Below, piece by piece: positions 1 through 6,378 of a DNA stretch of 9,058 nt (position 1 is the first letter of the stretch; every line of letters begins with the position of its first letter). This stretch comes from a bacterium HR41 (GTDB taxonomy: Bacteria; Actinomycetota; Thermoleophilia; Solirubrobacterales; Thermoleophilaceae). The stretch is taken from positions 1 to 9,058 of the forward strand of contig BEIR01000032.1 of NCBI GenBank assembly GCA_002898855.1. Direction: 5' to 3'. A program made the position numbers and the translations under genes. The notes beneath the pieces were generated by a model that saw only the letters and a program-made list of their open reading frames with translations, made no database searches and was not told where the DNA came from.

Positions 1-427
1 CGGGCCCGAGAGCTTCCGCATCGCCTGCGAAAAGGTGCGCCAGCCGTTCACCGTGAACACGTTGGCGCAAGCGGCCGCGGCGGTGGCGATCGACCTCCAG
101 GACGAGGTCGAGCGCCGCGTCGAGCGCACAGCCGTGGAGCGCAAGCACGTCGTCGGGGAACTGCGCGCGCGCGGCCTGCGCGTCGCCGACAGCCAGGCCA
201 ACTTCTGTTGGGTCGAGCTCGGCGGTCGCGACGACCGCACTATCTGCGACGAACTGGCGCGCCGCGGGGTGATCGTTCGCGCCGGCAGCGCGCTCGGCGG
301 CCCCGGCCACCTGCGCGTCACGTTCGGCACGCGCGCCGAGAACGACCGCTTCCTCGCCGCGCTTGACGCGGCGCTCGCCGCTGGCGGCGGTGATCGCGCA
401 GATCGCCCGGTGTCGCGAAACCGCTAG
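1..427 (+). CDS. hisC: Histidinol-phosphate aminotransferase family protein, C-terminal part (5' end outside window)
   Basis: This is the last 141 codons of a fold-type I PLP-dependent aminotransferase; the reading frame is open from base 2 and ends with TAG at 425-427. The visible part is the C-terminal small domain. It carries the HisC-like stretches VRQPFTVNTLAQ and SQANFCWVEL, and near the end LRVTFGT, whose Arg (314-316) is the family's substrate-carboxylate-binding arginine. The PLP-binding lysine lies upstream and cannot be seen. HisC converts imidazole-acetol phosphate plus glutamate to histidinol phosphate, and some members also transaminate phenylpyruvate and hydroxyphenylpyruvate. 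The neighbours (aroF, tyrA, aroA) are aromatic genes, not his genes, so a role in the last step of Tyr/Phe synthesis is plausible; that is inference from context. A general class I/II aminotransferase remains possible because the N-terminal half is missing. Confidence 0.88.
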   Translation, partial: GPESFRIACEKVRQPFTVNTLAQAAAAVAIDLQDEVERRVERTAVERKHVVGELRARGLRVADSQANFCWVELGGRDDRTICDELARRGVIVRAGSALGGPGHLRVTFGTRAENDRFLAALDAALAAGGGDRADRPVSRNR

Positions 428-441
428 CGCTCTGCTATCTG
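411..441 (+). promoter_or_regulatory. Possible promoter for the aroF leader
   Basis: A TATCTG box lies at 436-441 just after the hisC stop codon. TCGCGA at 413-418 could serve as a poor -35 element with a 17-base spacer; it matches TTGACA at only three positions. Transcription would start near 448, a few bases before the ATG at 453. The -10 is reasonable and the -35 is weak, so this is a tentative call. The alternative is that aroF is read through from hisC. Confidence 0.3.
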
Positions 442-452
442 TACGGCAAGCA

Positions 453-572
453 ATGGGCGACCTTGCGCGACCCCGCGATCGGCAAGCTCGCACGCCTCGT
501 GCCGGCGAGGCCGCCGCTGCGCGCGTGCCCGGGTCGGCGCGCTACTACCGCTGGTATTGGCGATTTAGCTAG
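453..572 (+). CDS. Aromatic amino-acid leader peptide (attenuator peptide) upstream of aroF
   Basis: This is a short open frame of 39 codons if it starts at ATG 453, or 15 codons if it starts at GTG 525. It ends in YYRWYWRFS and TAG at 570-572, so six of the last nine residues are aromatic: Tyr three times, Trp twice, Phe once. These codons lie at 543-566 in a stretch about 47% GC inside very GC-rich DNA, and include TAT and TTT, which are scarce in the neighbouring genes. The frame sits directly upstream of DAHP synthase, the entry enzyme for making exactly these three amino acids, and its stop codon touches a strong hairpin. This is the architecture of a ribosome-mediated attenuator. The start is uncertain. 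GTG 525 has GCGAGG (505-510) about 14 bases upstream; ATG 453 follows a possible -10 box closely and has only GGCAAG ahead of it. The function is inferred from composition and position, not from homology. Confidence 0.68.
   Translation: MGDLARPRDRQARTPRAGEAAAARVPGSARYYRWYWRFS
494..511 (+). repeat. Small hairpin inside the leader reading frame
   Basis: GCCTCG (494-499) pairs with CGAGGC (506-511) across a six-base loop. It lies between the two candidate starts of the leader peptide, so it could hide or present the GCGAGG element in front of GTG 525. Short GC stems arise by chance in DNA of this composition, so this is noted with low weight. Confidence 0.3.
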
Positions 573-615
573 GCGTCCGGCGCCCGAGAGGTCTCGCCCG
601 CACCCGCCGGACGCC
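572..615 (+). promoter_or_regulatory. Attenuator hairpin, 11-bp perfect inverted repeat at the leader-peptide stop codon
   Basis: GGCGTCCGGCG (572-582) is perfectly complementary to CGCCGGACGCC (605-615). The 22-base loop contains a smaller stem, CGAG (585-588) with CTCG (593-596). The first base of the stem is the last base of the leader-peptide stop codon. A ribosome paused on the Trp/Phe codons (552-566) would cover the 5' arm, whereas one that had finished and left would let it fold. No T-run follows, so this is not a textbook intrinsic terminator; it may act through Rho, through a U-less terminator, or on translation. The pairing is seen directly; the mechanism is inferred. Confidence 0.6.
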
Positions 616-618
616 GAC

Positions 619-634
619 CGCGGCCGTCGCCGCG
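619..634 (+). promoter_or_regulatory. Second leader hairpin
   Basis: CGCGGC (619-624) pairs with GCCGCG (629-634) across a CGTC tetraloop, immediately after the large hairpin. Bases 621-628 can instead pair with 610-616 (GACGCCG with CGGCCGTC, one bulge), and this would break the 3' arm of the large hairpin. The two folds are therefore partly exclusive, as expected in an attenuator. No T-run follows. Confidence 0.42.
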
Positions 635-648
635 CAGCGGGCCGAAAG

Positions 649-675
649 TTCACGGCAAGCGAGCCGACGTAGTCT
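649..675 (+). promoter_or_regulatory. Possible attenuator-independent promoter for aroF
   Basis: TTCACG (649-654, four of six matches to TTGACA) is followed after 15 bases by TAGTCT (670-675), which fits the TAnnnT -10 pattern. A transcript from here would start near 682, inside the AGGAGG element, and would skip the leader peptide and hairpins. The spacer is short, so confidence is low. Confidence 0.22.
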
Positions 676-678
676 TCC

Positions 679-690
679 AGGAGGCAGGAG
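679..690 (+). promoter_or_regulatory. Ribosome binding site of aroF
   Basis: AGGAGG (679-684) and AGGAG (686-690) lie 16 and 10 bases before ATG 701. The nearer one has normal spacing and supports 701 over the in-frame ATGs at 704 and 713. Confidence 0.7.
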
Positions 691-700
691 CGACAGAGCG

Positions 701-1732
<1,032 letters not shown>

Positions 1733-1748
1733 GGAAGCCTGGCGCGCG

Positions 1749-2822
1749 GTGCGGATCGCGGTTCTCGGCGTCGGCCTGATCGGCGGTTCGATCGCGCTCG
1801 CCGCGCGCCAGCGTGTTCCCGACGCCACGGTCGTCGGTTGGGATCCCGCTCCCGACGCGCTCGCCCGGGCGCGCGAACGGGGGGCGCTCGACGAGGCCGC
1901 GCCGTCGCTCGCCGAGGCGCTAGCAGGCGCCGGGGCGTGCTTTCTTTGTGCGCCGGTGGGGCAGCTCGCCGACCTCGCCGCAGCGGCGCTCGCGGCGGCG
2001 CCGCGCGACTGCGTGGTGAGCGACGTCGGGTCGGCGAAGGCGCCGCTCGCTCGCGCCAGCCGCGACGAGCGGTTCATCGGCGGCCATCCGCTGGCGGGCG
2101 CAGAGACAGCCGGCGTGGAGCACGCACGCGGCGACCTGTTCGACGGCGCCGTCTGGTACCTCACGCCGACCCCCCACAGCTCGGGCATCCTCTACGAGCG
2201 GTTGCACCGGCTGATCGTCACGTTCGGTGCGCGGCCAGTGGCGATCGACGCCGACCGCCACGATCGCCTGGTCGCGGCGGTCAGTCATCTTCCGCACGTG
2301 CTAGCCAACGTGCTCGCGGTGAACGCCGCTTGCGCTGCCGAGCGTGAGCGCGAGCCGGTGCCTCCGCTAGCGCCGAGCTTGCGCGACGCCACCCGTGTCG
2401 CGGGCGCCAACAGCGACATCTGGACCGACATCTACCTCGCCAACCGCGACGCGATCGCCGACGAGGTCGAGCGTGTACGCGCCGCGCTCGGCGAGGTGGT
2501 GGCGGCGCTGCGGCGCGGCGATCCGGGCTGGGTGCGCGACTGGACCGAGCGGGCGCGCGCGGCTCGCCGCACGCTCGTCGAGCGCGACCTCGCTGACGGG
2601 CCGCTGCACGAGCTCGCGTTCGTGGTTCCGAACCGGCCAGGCGTGGTGGCGCAGGTGGCTCTCGGGTTGAGCCGGGCGGGCGTAAACATCGCCGACCTCG
2701 CGCTGGCGCCCGCGGCCGACATGCGCTCCGGTGCGATCACGGTGTGGGTGGCCGGCGACGAGCAGGCCGACCGGGCGCGCGAGGTGATCGAAGGTCTCGG
2801 CTTCGCGGTGGCGGAGCGCTGA
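1749..2822 (+). CDS. tyrA: Prephenate dehydrogenase with C-terminal ACT domain
   Basis: The enzyme oxidatively decarboxylates prephenate to 4-hydroxyphenylpyruvate, the committed step to tyrosine; use of arogenate cannot be excluded from sequence. It has 357 residues. The Rossmann fold begins at once with GVGLIGGS (7-14), and the acidic Asp32 at the end of the second strand (GWDP) favours NAD over NADP. TyrA signatures follow: GGHPLAGAETAG (111-122, catalytic-type His113), SHLPH (179-183, His180), and LRDATRVAGANSDIW (211-225). Residues about 286-357 (HELAFVVPNRPGVVAQVA and onward) form an ACT domain, the usual site of feedback inhibition by tyrosine. The start is GTG at 1749; AGGGAAG (1731-1737) overlaps the aroF stop and gives 11-base spacing. 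The gene lies 16 bases after aroF and 32 bases before aroA, which indicates an operon. Confidence 0.95.
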   Translation: MRIAVLGVGLIGGSIALAARQRVPDATVVGWDPAPDALARARERGALDEAAPSLAEALAGAGACFLCAPVGQLADLAAAALAAAPRDCVVSDVGSAKAPLARASRDERFIGGHPLAGAETAGVEHARGDLFDGAVWYLTPTPHSSGILYERLHRLIVTFGARPVAIDADRHDRLVAAVSHLPHVLANVLAVNAACAAEREREPVPPLAPSLRDATRVAGANSDIWTDIYLANRDAIADEVERVRAALGEVVAALRRGDPGWVRDWTERARAARRTLVERDLADGPLHELAFVVPNRPGVVAQVALGLSRAGVNIADLALAPAADMRSGAITVWVAGDEQADRAREVIEGLGFAVAER

Positions 2823-2838
2823 GAGGCGTACAGGGGTG

Positions 2839-2853
2839 ATGGCGCGGCGCTGA
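2839..2853 (+). other. Four-codon micro-ORF and short imperfect repeat at the tyrA-aroA junction
   Basis: ATG at 2839 opens a frame of four codons (Met-Ala-Arg-Arg) that stops with TGA at 2851-2853, one base before the aroA ATG at 2855. It sits in a near-copy of the tyrA end: bases 2809-2824 and 2840-2855 match at 14 of 16 positions around GCGCTGAGA, 31 bases apart. GAGAGG (2821-2826) is a possible ribosome binding site for it. The repeat may place a stop codon next to the aroA start for translational coupling; this is inference, and chance is possible. Confidence 0.35.
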
Positions 2854-2854
2854 G

Positions 2855-4159
2855 ATGGCGGAACGCAGATTCGAACCGAGCGGCCCGGTGCGCGGCGAGT
2901 ACGTGCCGCCCGCCGACAAGTCGATCTCGCACCGCGCCGCGCTGCTGGCGGCGATGTGCGACGAGCCGGTGGCGATCCGCAACTACCTGGACGCTGCCGA
3001 CACCCGCTCGACCCTCGAGGCGCTCGAGCGCGTGGGGGCGGGGGTCGAGCGGCGCGATGGCGAGCTCCTTGTGCGCGGTGTCGGTCTACGCGGGGCGCTC
3101 GAAACCACCGGGGGGCTGCTCGACGTCGGCAACTCGGGCACGTTGATGCGCATGCTGCCCGGATGGCTGGCCGGCCAGCCGGGGCGCAGTTGGCGTATCG
3201 ACGGGGACGAGTCGATCCGTCGCCGGCCCGTCGACCGCATCGCGCGTCCGCTCGCTGCGATGGGGGCCGAGATCGAGATGCGCGCCGGCCGCTTCCCCCC
3301 GTTCACGGTCACAGGCGGCCGACTGCACGGCATCCGCTACGAGCTACCGATCGCGAGCGCCCAGGTGAAGTCGTGCGTGCTGATCGCCGGTCTGCTGGCG
3401 GAGGGTGCTACCGAGGTCGTCGAGCCGGTGCCGAGCCGCGACCACACCGAGCGCTTTCTCGCCCGCGCCGGCGTGCCGTTCACGAAAGACGGACACGCCT
3501 TGCGGGTGTGCCCGGTCGACGAGCTCGAGCTCGAAACGGTGGAGGTCCCGGGCGATCCTTCCTCGGCGGCGTTCATGGTGGCGGCCGCGATCCTTGTGCC
3601 CGGGTCGCGGCTCGTGGTGCGCGGTGTTGGGCTCAACTGGACGCGCTGCGGTTTCTTCGCGATCGCCGAGCGGATGGGGGCGGTGCTGGTCGGCGAGCGT
3701 GAAGCGGCGGGGGCGTTCGCCGCCGACGAGCCGATCGGCGAGCTCGACGTGGCGGCAGGGCCGCTGGAAGGCACCACGGTCGGTCCCGACGAGGTGCCGC
3801 TGGCGATCGACGAGCTGCCGCTCGTCGCGCTCCTGGGAGCTTTTGCGGAGGGGGAGACGGTCGTGCGTGGCGCTGGCGAGCTGCGCGTCAAGGAGTCCGA
3901 CCGCATCGCCGCTGTTTGCAGCAACCTGCGCGCGCTCGGGGCGGACATCGAGGAGCTCCCCGACGGCTTCGTGGTGCGCGGCAGCGGCGCGCCGCTGCGC
4001 GGCGGGGTGGTCGACGCCCACGGCGACCACCGCTTGGCGATGCTCGGGGCGGTCGCGGGGCTCGCCTCCCGCGAAGGCGTGGTGGTGCGGGGGATCGAGG
4101 CCGCTGCCGTCTCCTACCCGGACTTCGTCGCCGACCTCGCATCTCTGTGCGGGCGCTAG
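2855..4159 (+). CDS. aroA: 5-enolpyruvylshikimate-3-phosphate synthase
   Basis: The enzyme transfers the enolpyruvyl group of phosphoenolpyruvate to shikimate 3-phosphate, the penultimate step to chorismate. The protein has 434 residues, a normal length for the family. The substrate and catalytic motifs are all present: DKSISHRA (21-28), [10 protein letters not shown] (90-99), SAQVKS (168-173), PSRDHTERF (193-201), GDPSSAAF (233-240), DELP with Asp319 (319-322), RVKESDRI (344-351) and HGDHRLAM (389-396). The GNSGT form resembles the Bacillus-type (class II) enzymes; the alanine that gives CP4 its glyphosate tolerance is not present (Gly95 here). ATG 2855 is the only usable start, because the frame has a stop at 2837-2839 with no start codon between. 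The ribosome binding site is weak and reading may be coupled to tyrA. It is followed 40 bases later by cmk, the conserved aroA-cmk neighbourhood. Confidence 0.97.
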   Translation: MAERRFEPSGPVRGEYVPPADKSISHRAALLAAMCDEPVAIRNYLDAADTRSTLEALERVGAGVERRDGELLVRGVGLRGALETTGGLLDVGNSGTLMRMLPGWLAGQPGRSWRIDGDESIRRRPVDRIARPLAAMGAEIEMRAGRFPPFTVTGGRLHGIRYELPIASAQVKSCVLIAGLLAEGATEVVEPVPSRDHTERFLARAGVPFTKDGHALRVCPVDELELETVEVPGDPSSAAFMVAAAILVPGSRLVVRGVGLNWTRCGFFAIAERMGAVLVGEREAAGAFAADEPIGELDVAAGPLEGTTVGPDEVPLAIDELPLVALLGAFAEGETVVRGAGELRVKESDRIAAVCSNLRALGADIEELPDGFVVRGSGAPLRGGVVDAHGDHRLAMLGAVAGLASREGVVVRGIEAAAVSYPDFVADLASLCGR

Positions 4160-4186
4160 CGGCCGCTGTCGGCGCTGTTCGGGCCG

Positions 4187-4200
4187 TACCCTTGCGGCGA
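4187..4200 (+). promoter_or_regulatory. Leaderless promoter of cmk-der (TAnnnT, seven bases before ATG)
   Basis: TACCCT at 4187-4192 fits the TAnnnT -10 pattern and ends exactly seven bases before ATG 4200. That spacing puts the transcription start on the A of the start codon, the geometry known for leaderless mRNAs in Actinobacteria. There is no Shine-Dalgarno sequence in the 40 bases after aroA, which agrees. The -35 is not clear; CTGTCG at 4166-4171 is a weak candidate with a 15-base spacer. Confidence 0.5.
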
Positions 4201-6275
4201 TGATCGTCGCGATCGACGGCCCCGCTGGCGCGGGCAAGAGCACCGTTGCGCGGGCGCTCGCCGAGCGCCTCGGTTTCCGCTACCTCGACACCGGTGCGAT
4301 GTACCGCGCGGCGGCGCTCGCCGCGAGCCAGCGGCCCGACCGCGCCCCCGCCGACGTTGCACGCGCGGCGCGGATCGAGCTCGCCCCCGACGGCCGCGTT
4401 CTCCTCGACGGCGTCGACGTCACCGCCGCGATCCGCACTGCCGACGTCGCCGAGGCGGCGTCGCGGATCGCCGCCGACCCCGCGGTGCGCGAGGCGCTCG
4501 TCGCCAAGCAGCGTGAGCTTCTCGCCGATGGAGACTGGGTAGCCGAGGGGCGCGATATCGGCACGGTCGTAGCGCCGAACGCCGAGATCAAGGTTTTTCT
4601 CGACGCCGACGCGCGCGAGCGCGCGCGCCGCCGTGCCGCCGACACTGGCCGCGACCCCGAGGAGGTTCTGCGCGAGCAGGAGGTGCGCGACCGCCGCGAC
4701 AGCGAGCGCCAGCACTCGCCGCTGCGCCCGGCCGGCGACGCGGTCACGATCGACACCACAGCGCTGTCGCTCGACGACGTCGTCGCGCGGATCGCCGCCC
4801 TCGTTGCGCGCAAGAGCGAAGCTGCTGCTGGGGGTGGGGGGCGCAGTCGCGACGGTCGCCCGCGCGTCGCGGTCGTCGGCTTCCCGAACGTCGGCAAGTC
4901 GACGCTCGTGAACCGCCTGGCGGGCGTGCGCGAGGCGGTCGTCGACTCGGCGCCGGGCGTGACGCGCGATCGCAAAGAGGTCACGGCCGAGTGGGGAGGG
5001 CGCGAGCTCGTGCTGGTCGACACAGGCGGTGTCGACGAGGCCGACGACGGCGTGATCCAACGCCAGGTGCGCGCGCAAGTGGAGCGTGCCCTCGCCGAAG
5101 CCGATGTCGTGCTGCTCGTGTGCGACGCGCGCGCCGGGCTGCGTCCCGGCGACGCCGAGCTTGCGCGACTGGTGGCGCGCGCCGGCAAGCCGGCGCTCGT
5201 CGTCGCCAACAAAATCGACGATCTCCGCCAGGTCGGTCTCGCCCAGGAGTTTTGGCGGCTCGGGCTCGGCGAGCCGCTCGCGGTGTCGGCGATCCACGGG
5301 CTCGGCAGCGGCGATCTGCTCGACCGCATCGTCGCGCTGCTGCCGCCCCCGGCAGCCGCCCCTGATGCCCCGCCACTGCCAGCAGCCGCCGCCGCGCCGC
5401 CCCCAGCCGCCGCTGCCACGACGCGCCCACAGGGCGCACCCGCCGTTGCGGCCGACCGTCTGCCGCAGCTCGCACTGATCGGCCGCCCGAACGTCGGGAA
5501 GTCGTCGCTGCTCAACCGCCTGTTCGGCGACGAGCGGGTGGTCGTGACCCCGATCGCGGGCACCACACGCGACGCGATCGACACCGAGGTGGAGTTCGCC
5601 GGGCGGCGTTTCGTGCTCGTCGACACCGCGGGCATCCGCAGGCGCGGGCGTATCGACCAGCCCGCCGAGTGGTACGCCCGCCTGCGCTCGGAGCGCGCGG
5701 CCGAACGCGCCGACGTGGCGATCGTCGTCTGCGACGCCAGCGAGGGCGTCACGAGCGACGATCTGCGCATCGCCGAGCTGGCGATGCGCGCCCACTGCGC
5801 GACGGTGATCGCCCTCAACAAGTGGGACGCGACGCGCTGCGATATCGAGGAGGCGAAGGCACGCGTGGCCGCGCGCCTGCGCCAGCGCCCGCCGGTGATC
5901 GCCGTCTCGGCCCACACCGGGCGCGGGCTGAAGCGCCTGGTCGCCACCGCGCTCGAGCTCGCGGCACGCGTTCACGAGCGCTTGCCGACGCCGGTTCTGA
6001 ACCGGTTCCTCGCCGAGGTCGTCGCGGCGCGCCAGCCGCCAGCGGTGCGGGGCAAGCGCCTGCGTACCTACTACTTCACCCAGTACGACACCGCACCGCC
6101 GCGCTTCGCCCTGCAGGTCTCCGACCGGTCGCTGGTGGCCCGCGACTGGGTCCTGTTCCTCGAAAACCGCTTGCGCGAGCGGTTCGCTCTCGAAGGCGTG
6201 CCGCTGGTTATCGACCTGCGCGAGCGCTCCGGGCGGCGACCCGCTTCCGCGCGTGGCCGCAGGCGGGTATCTTGA
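4200..6275 (+). CDS. cmk-der: Bifunctional cytidylate kinase / ribosome-assembly GTPase Der (EngA) fusion
   Basis: One 691-residue chain joins two core enzymes. Residues 1 to about 205 are a full cytidylate kinase, which phosphorylates CMP/dCMP with ATP: P-loop GPAGAGKST (7-15), DTGAMYR (30-36), EGRDIGTVV (116-124) and the Arg-rich lid RDRRDSER (163-170). After a Gly/Arg linker (206-220), Der follows with its two tandem GTPase domains, which act in 50S subunit assembly. Domain 1 has GFPNVGKST (227-235), GVTRDR (253-258), DTGG (274-277) and NKID (337-340). Domain 2 has GRPNVGKSS (428-436), GTTRD (454-458), DTAG (475-478), NKWD (540-543) and SAHTG (570-574). The KH-like domain spans about 594-675. 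No ATG, GTG or TTG occurs in frame near the junction, so Der is made only as part of the fusion. The Pro/Ala-rich linker between the GTPase domains (382-420) is unusual. Such fusions are known in some actinobacteria. Confidence 0.96.
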   Translation: MIVAIDGPAGAGKSTVARALAERLGFRYLDTGAMYRAAALAASQRPDRAPADVARAARIELAPDGRVLLDGVDVTAAIRTADVAEAASRIAADPAVREALVAKQRELLADGDWVAEGRDIGTVVAPNAEIKVFLDADARERARRRAADTGRDPEEVLREQEVRDRRDSERQHSPLRPAGDAVTIDTTALSLDDVVARIAALVARKSEAAAGGGGRSRDGRPRVAVVGFPNVGKSTLVNRLAGVREAVVDSAPGVTRDRKEVTAEWGGRELVLVDTGGVDEADDGVIQRQVRAQVERALAEADVVLLVCDARAGLRPGDAELARLVARAGKPALVVANKIDDLRQVGLAQEFWRLGLGEPLAVSAIHGLGSGDLLDRIVALLPPPAAAPDAPPLPAAAAAPPPAAAATTRPQGAPAVAADRLPQLALIGRPNVGKSSLLNRLFGDERVVVTPIAGTTRDAIDTEVEFAGRRFVLVDTAGIRRRGRIDQPAEWYARLRSERAAERADVAIVVCDASEGVTSDDLRIAELAMRAHCATVIALNKWDATRCDIEEAKARVAARLRQRPPVIAVSAHTGRGLKRLVATALELAARVHERLPTPVLNRFLAEVVAARQPPAVRGKRLRTYYFTQYDTAPPRFALQVSDRSLVARDWVLFLENRLRERFALEGVPLVIDLRERSGRRPASARGRRRVS
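6245..6273 (+). promoter_or_regulatory. Possible metK promoter overlapping the der stop codon
   Basis: TATCTT at 6268-6273 fits TAnnnT and shares its last T with the der stop codon TGA (6273-6275). TTCCGC at 6245-6250 stands 17 bases upstream but is a poor -35. A start near 6280 would give metK a leader of about 100 bases. Confidence 0.35.
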
Positions 6276-6378
6276 AGGTCGGCGCAAGCGCGAACCCGCC
6301 GCGCTGCCGGACGGATGCTTGCGAGCGGCACCTCTCCCACCTCTGCGTCACTGTCAAGCGGTCAATCACGGAGAACAG
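6276..6378 (+). promoter_or_regulatory. metK leader region with possible RNA structure
   Basis: These 103 bases contain a perfect 7-bp pairing, CGCAAGC (6283-6289) with GCTTGCG (6317-6323). It is framed by AGGT (6276-6279) with ACCT (6330-6333) and encloses GCG (6290-6292) with CGC (6300-6302). Nearer the gene, GTCAA occurs twice (6353-6357 and 6361-6365). I do not recognise the conserved core of SAM-I, SAM-II, SAM-IV or SAH riboswitches. The stem may be a plain 5' UTR hairpin or an undescribed regulator. The ribosome binding site CGGAG (6369-6373) lies five bases before ATG 6379. Confidence 0.35.

Larger units (their letters stand above)
428..700 (+). promoter_or_regulatory. Intergenic regulatory region ahead of aroF (promoter, leader peptide, attenuator hairpins)
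   Basis: This is the only long gap inside the plus-strand gene block, at 273 bases. It holds a possible promoter, an aromatic-rich leader peptide, nested inverted repeats and the aroF ribosome binding site, each listed separately. No tRNA, T-box core or known riboswitch core is recognisable. The other gaps in the block are about 16-100 bases, so the size of this one alone suggests regulation of the aromatic genes. Confidence 0.65.

Noticed and set aside
428..700. T-box or tryptophan-type riboswitch ahead of aroF
   Set aside because: No T-box sequence or specifier-loop layout is visible; the translated aromatic codon cluster explains the region better.
3405..4199. In-frame upstream extension of cmk-der overlapping aroA
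   Set aside because: The extension is Arg/Ser-rich and overlaps the aroA coding region; cytidylate kinase homology begins exactly at ATG 4200, next to a leaderless promoter.
3888..6287. A 799-codon open frame on the minus strand opposite cmk-der
   Set aside because: It is a composition shadow. The plus-strand frame encodes complete Cmk and Der with all motifs, and the antisense translation is Arg/Ala/Gly-rich with no recognisable domain.
6253..6378. Upstream in-frame extension of metK from a GTG inside der
   Set aside because: MetK proteins begin close to the [13 protein letters not shown] motif, and ATG 6379 has a well-placed CGGAG.
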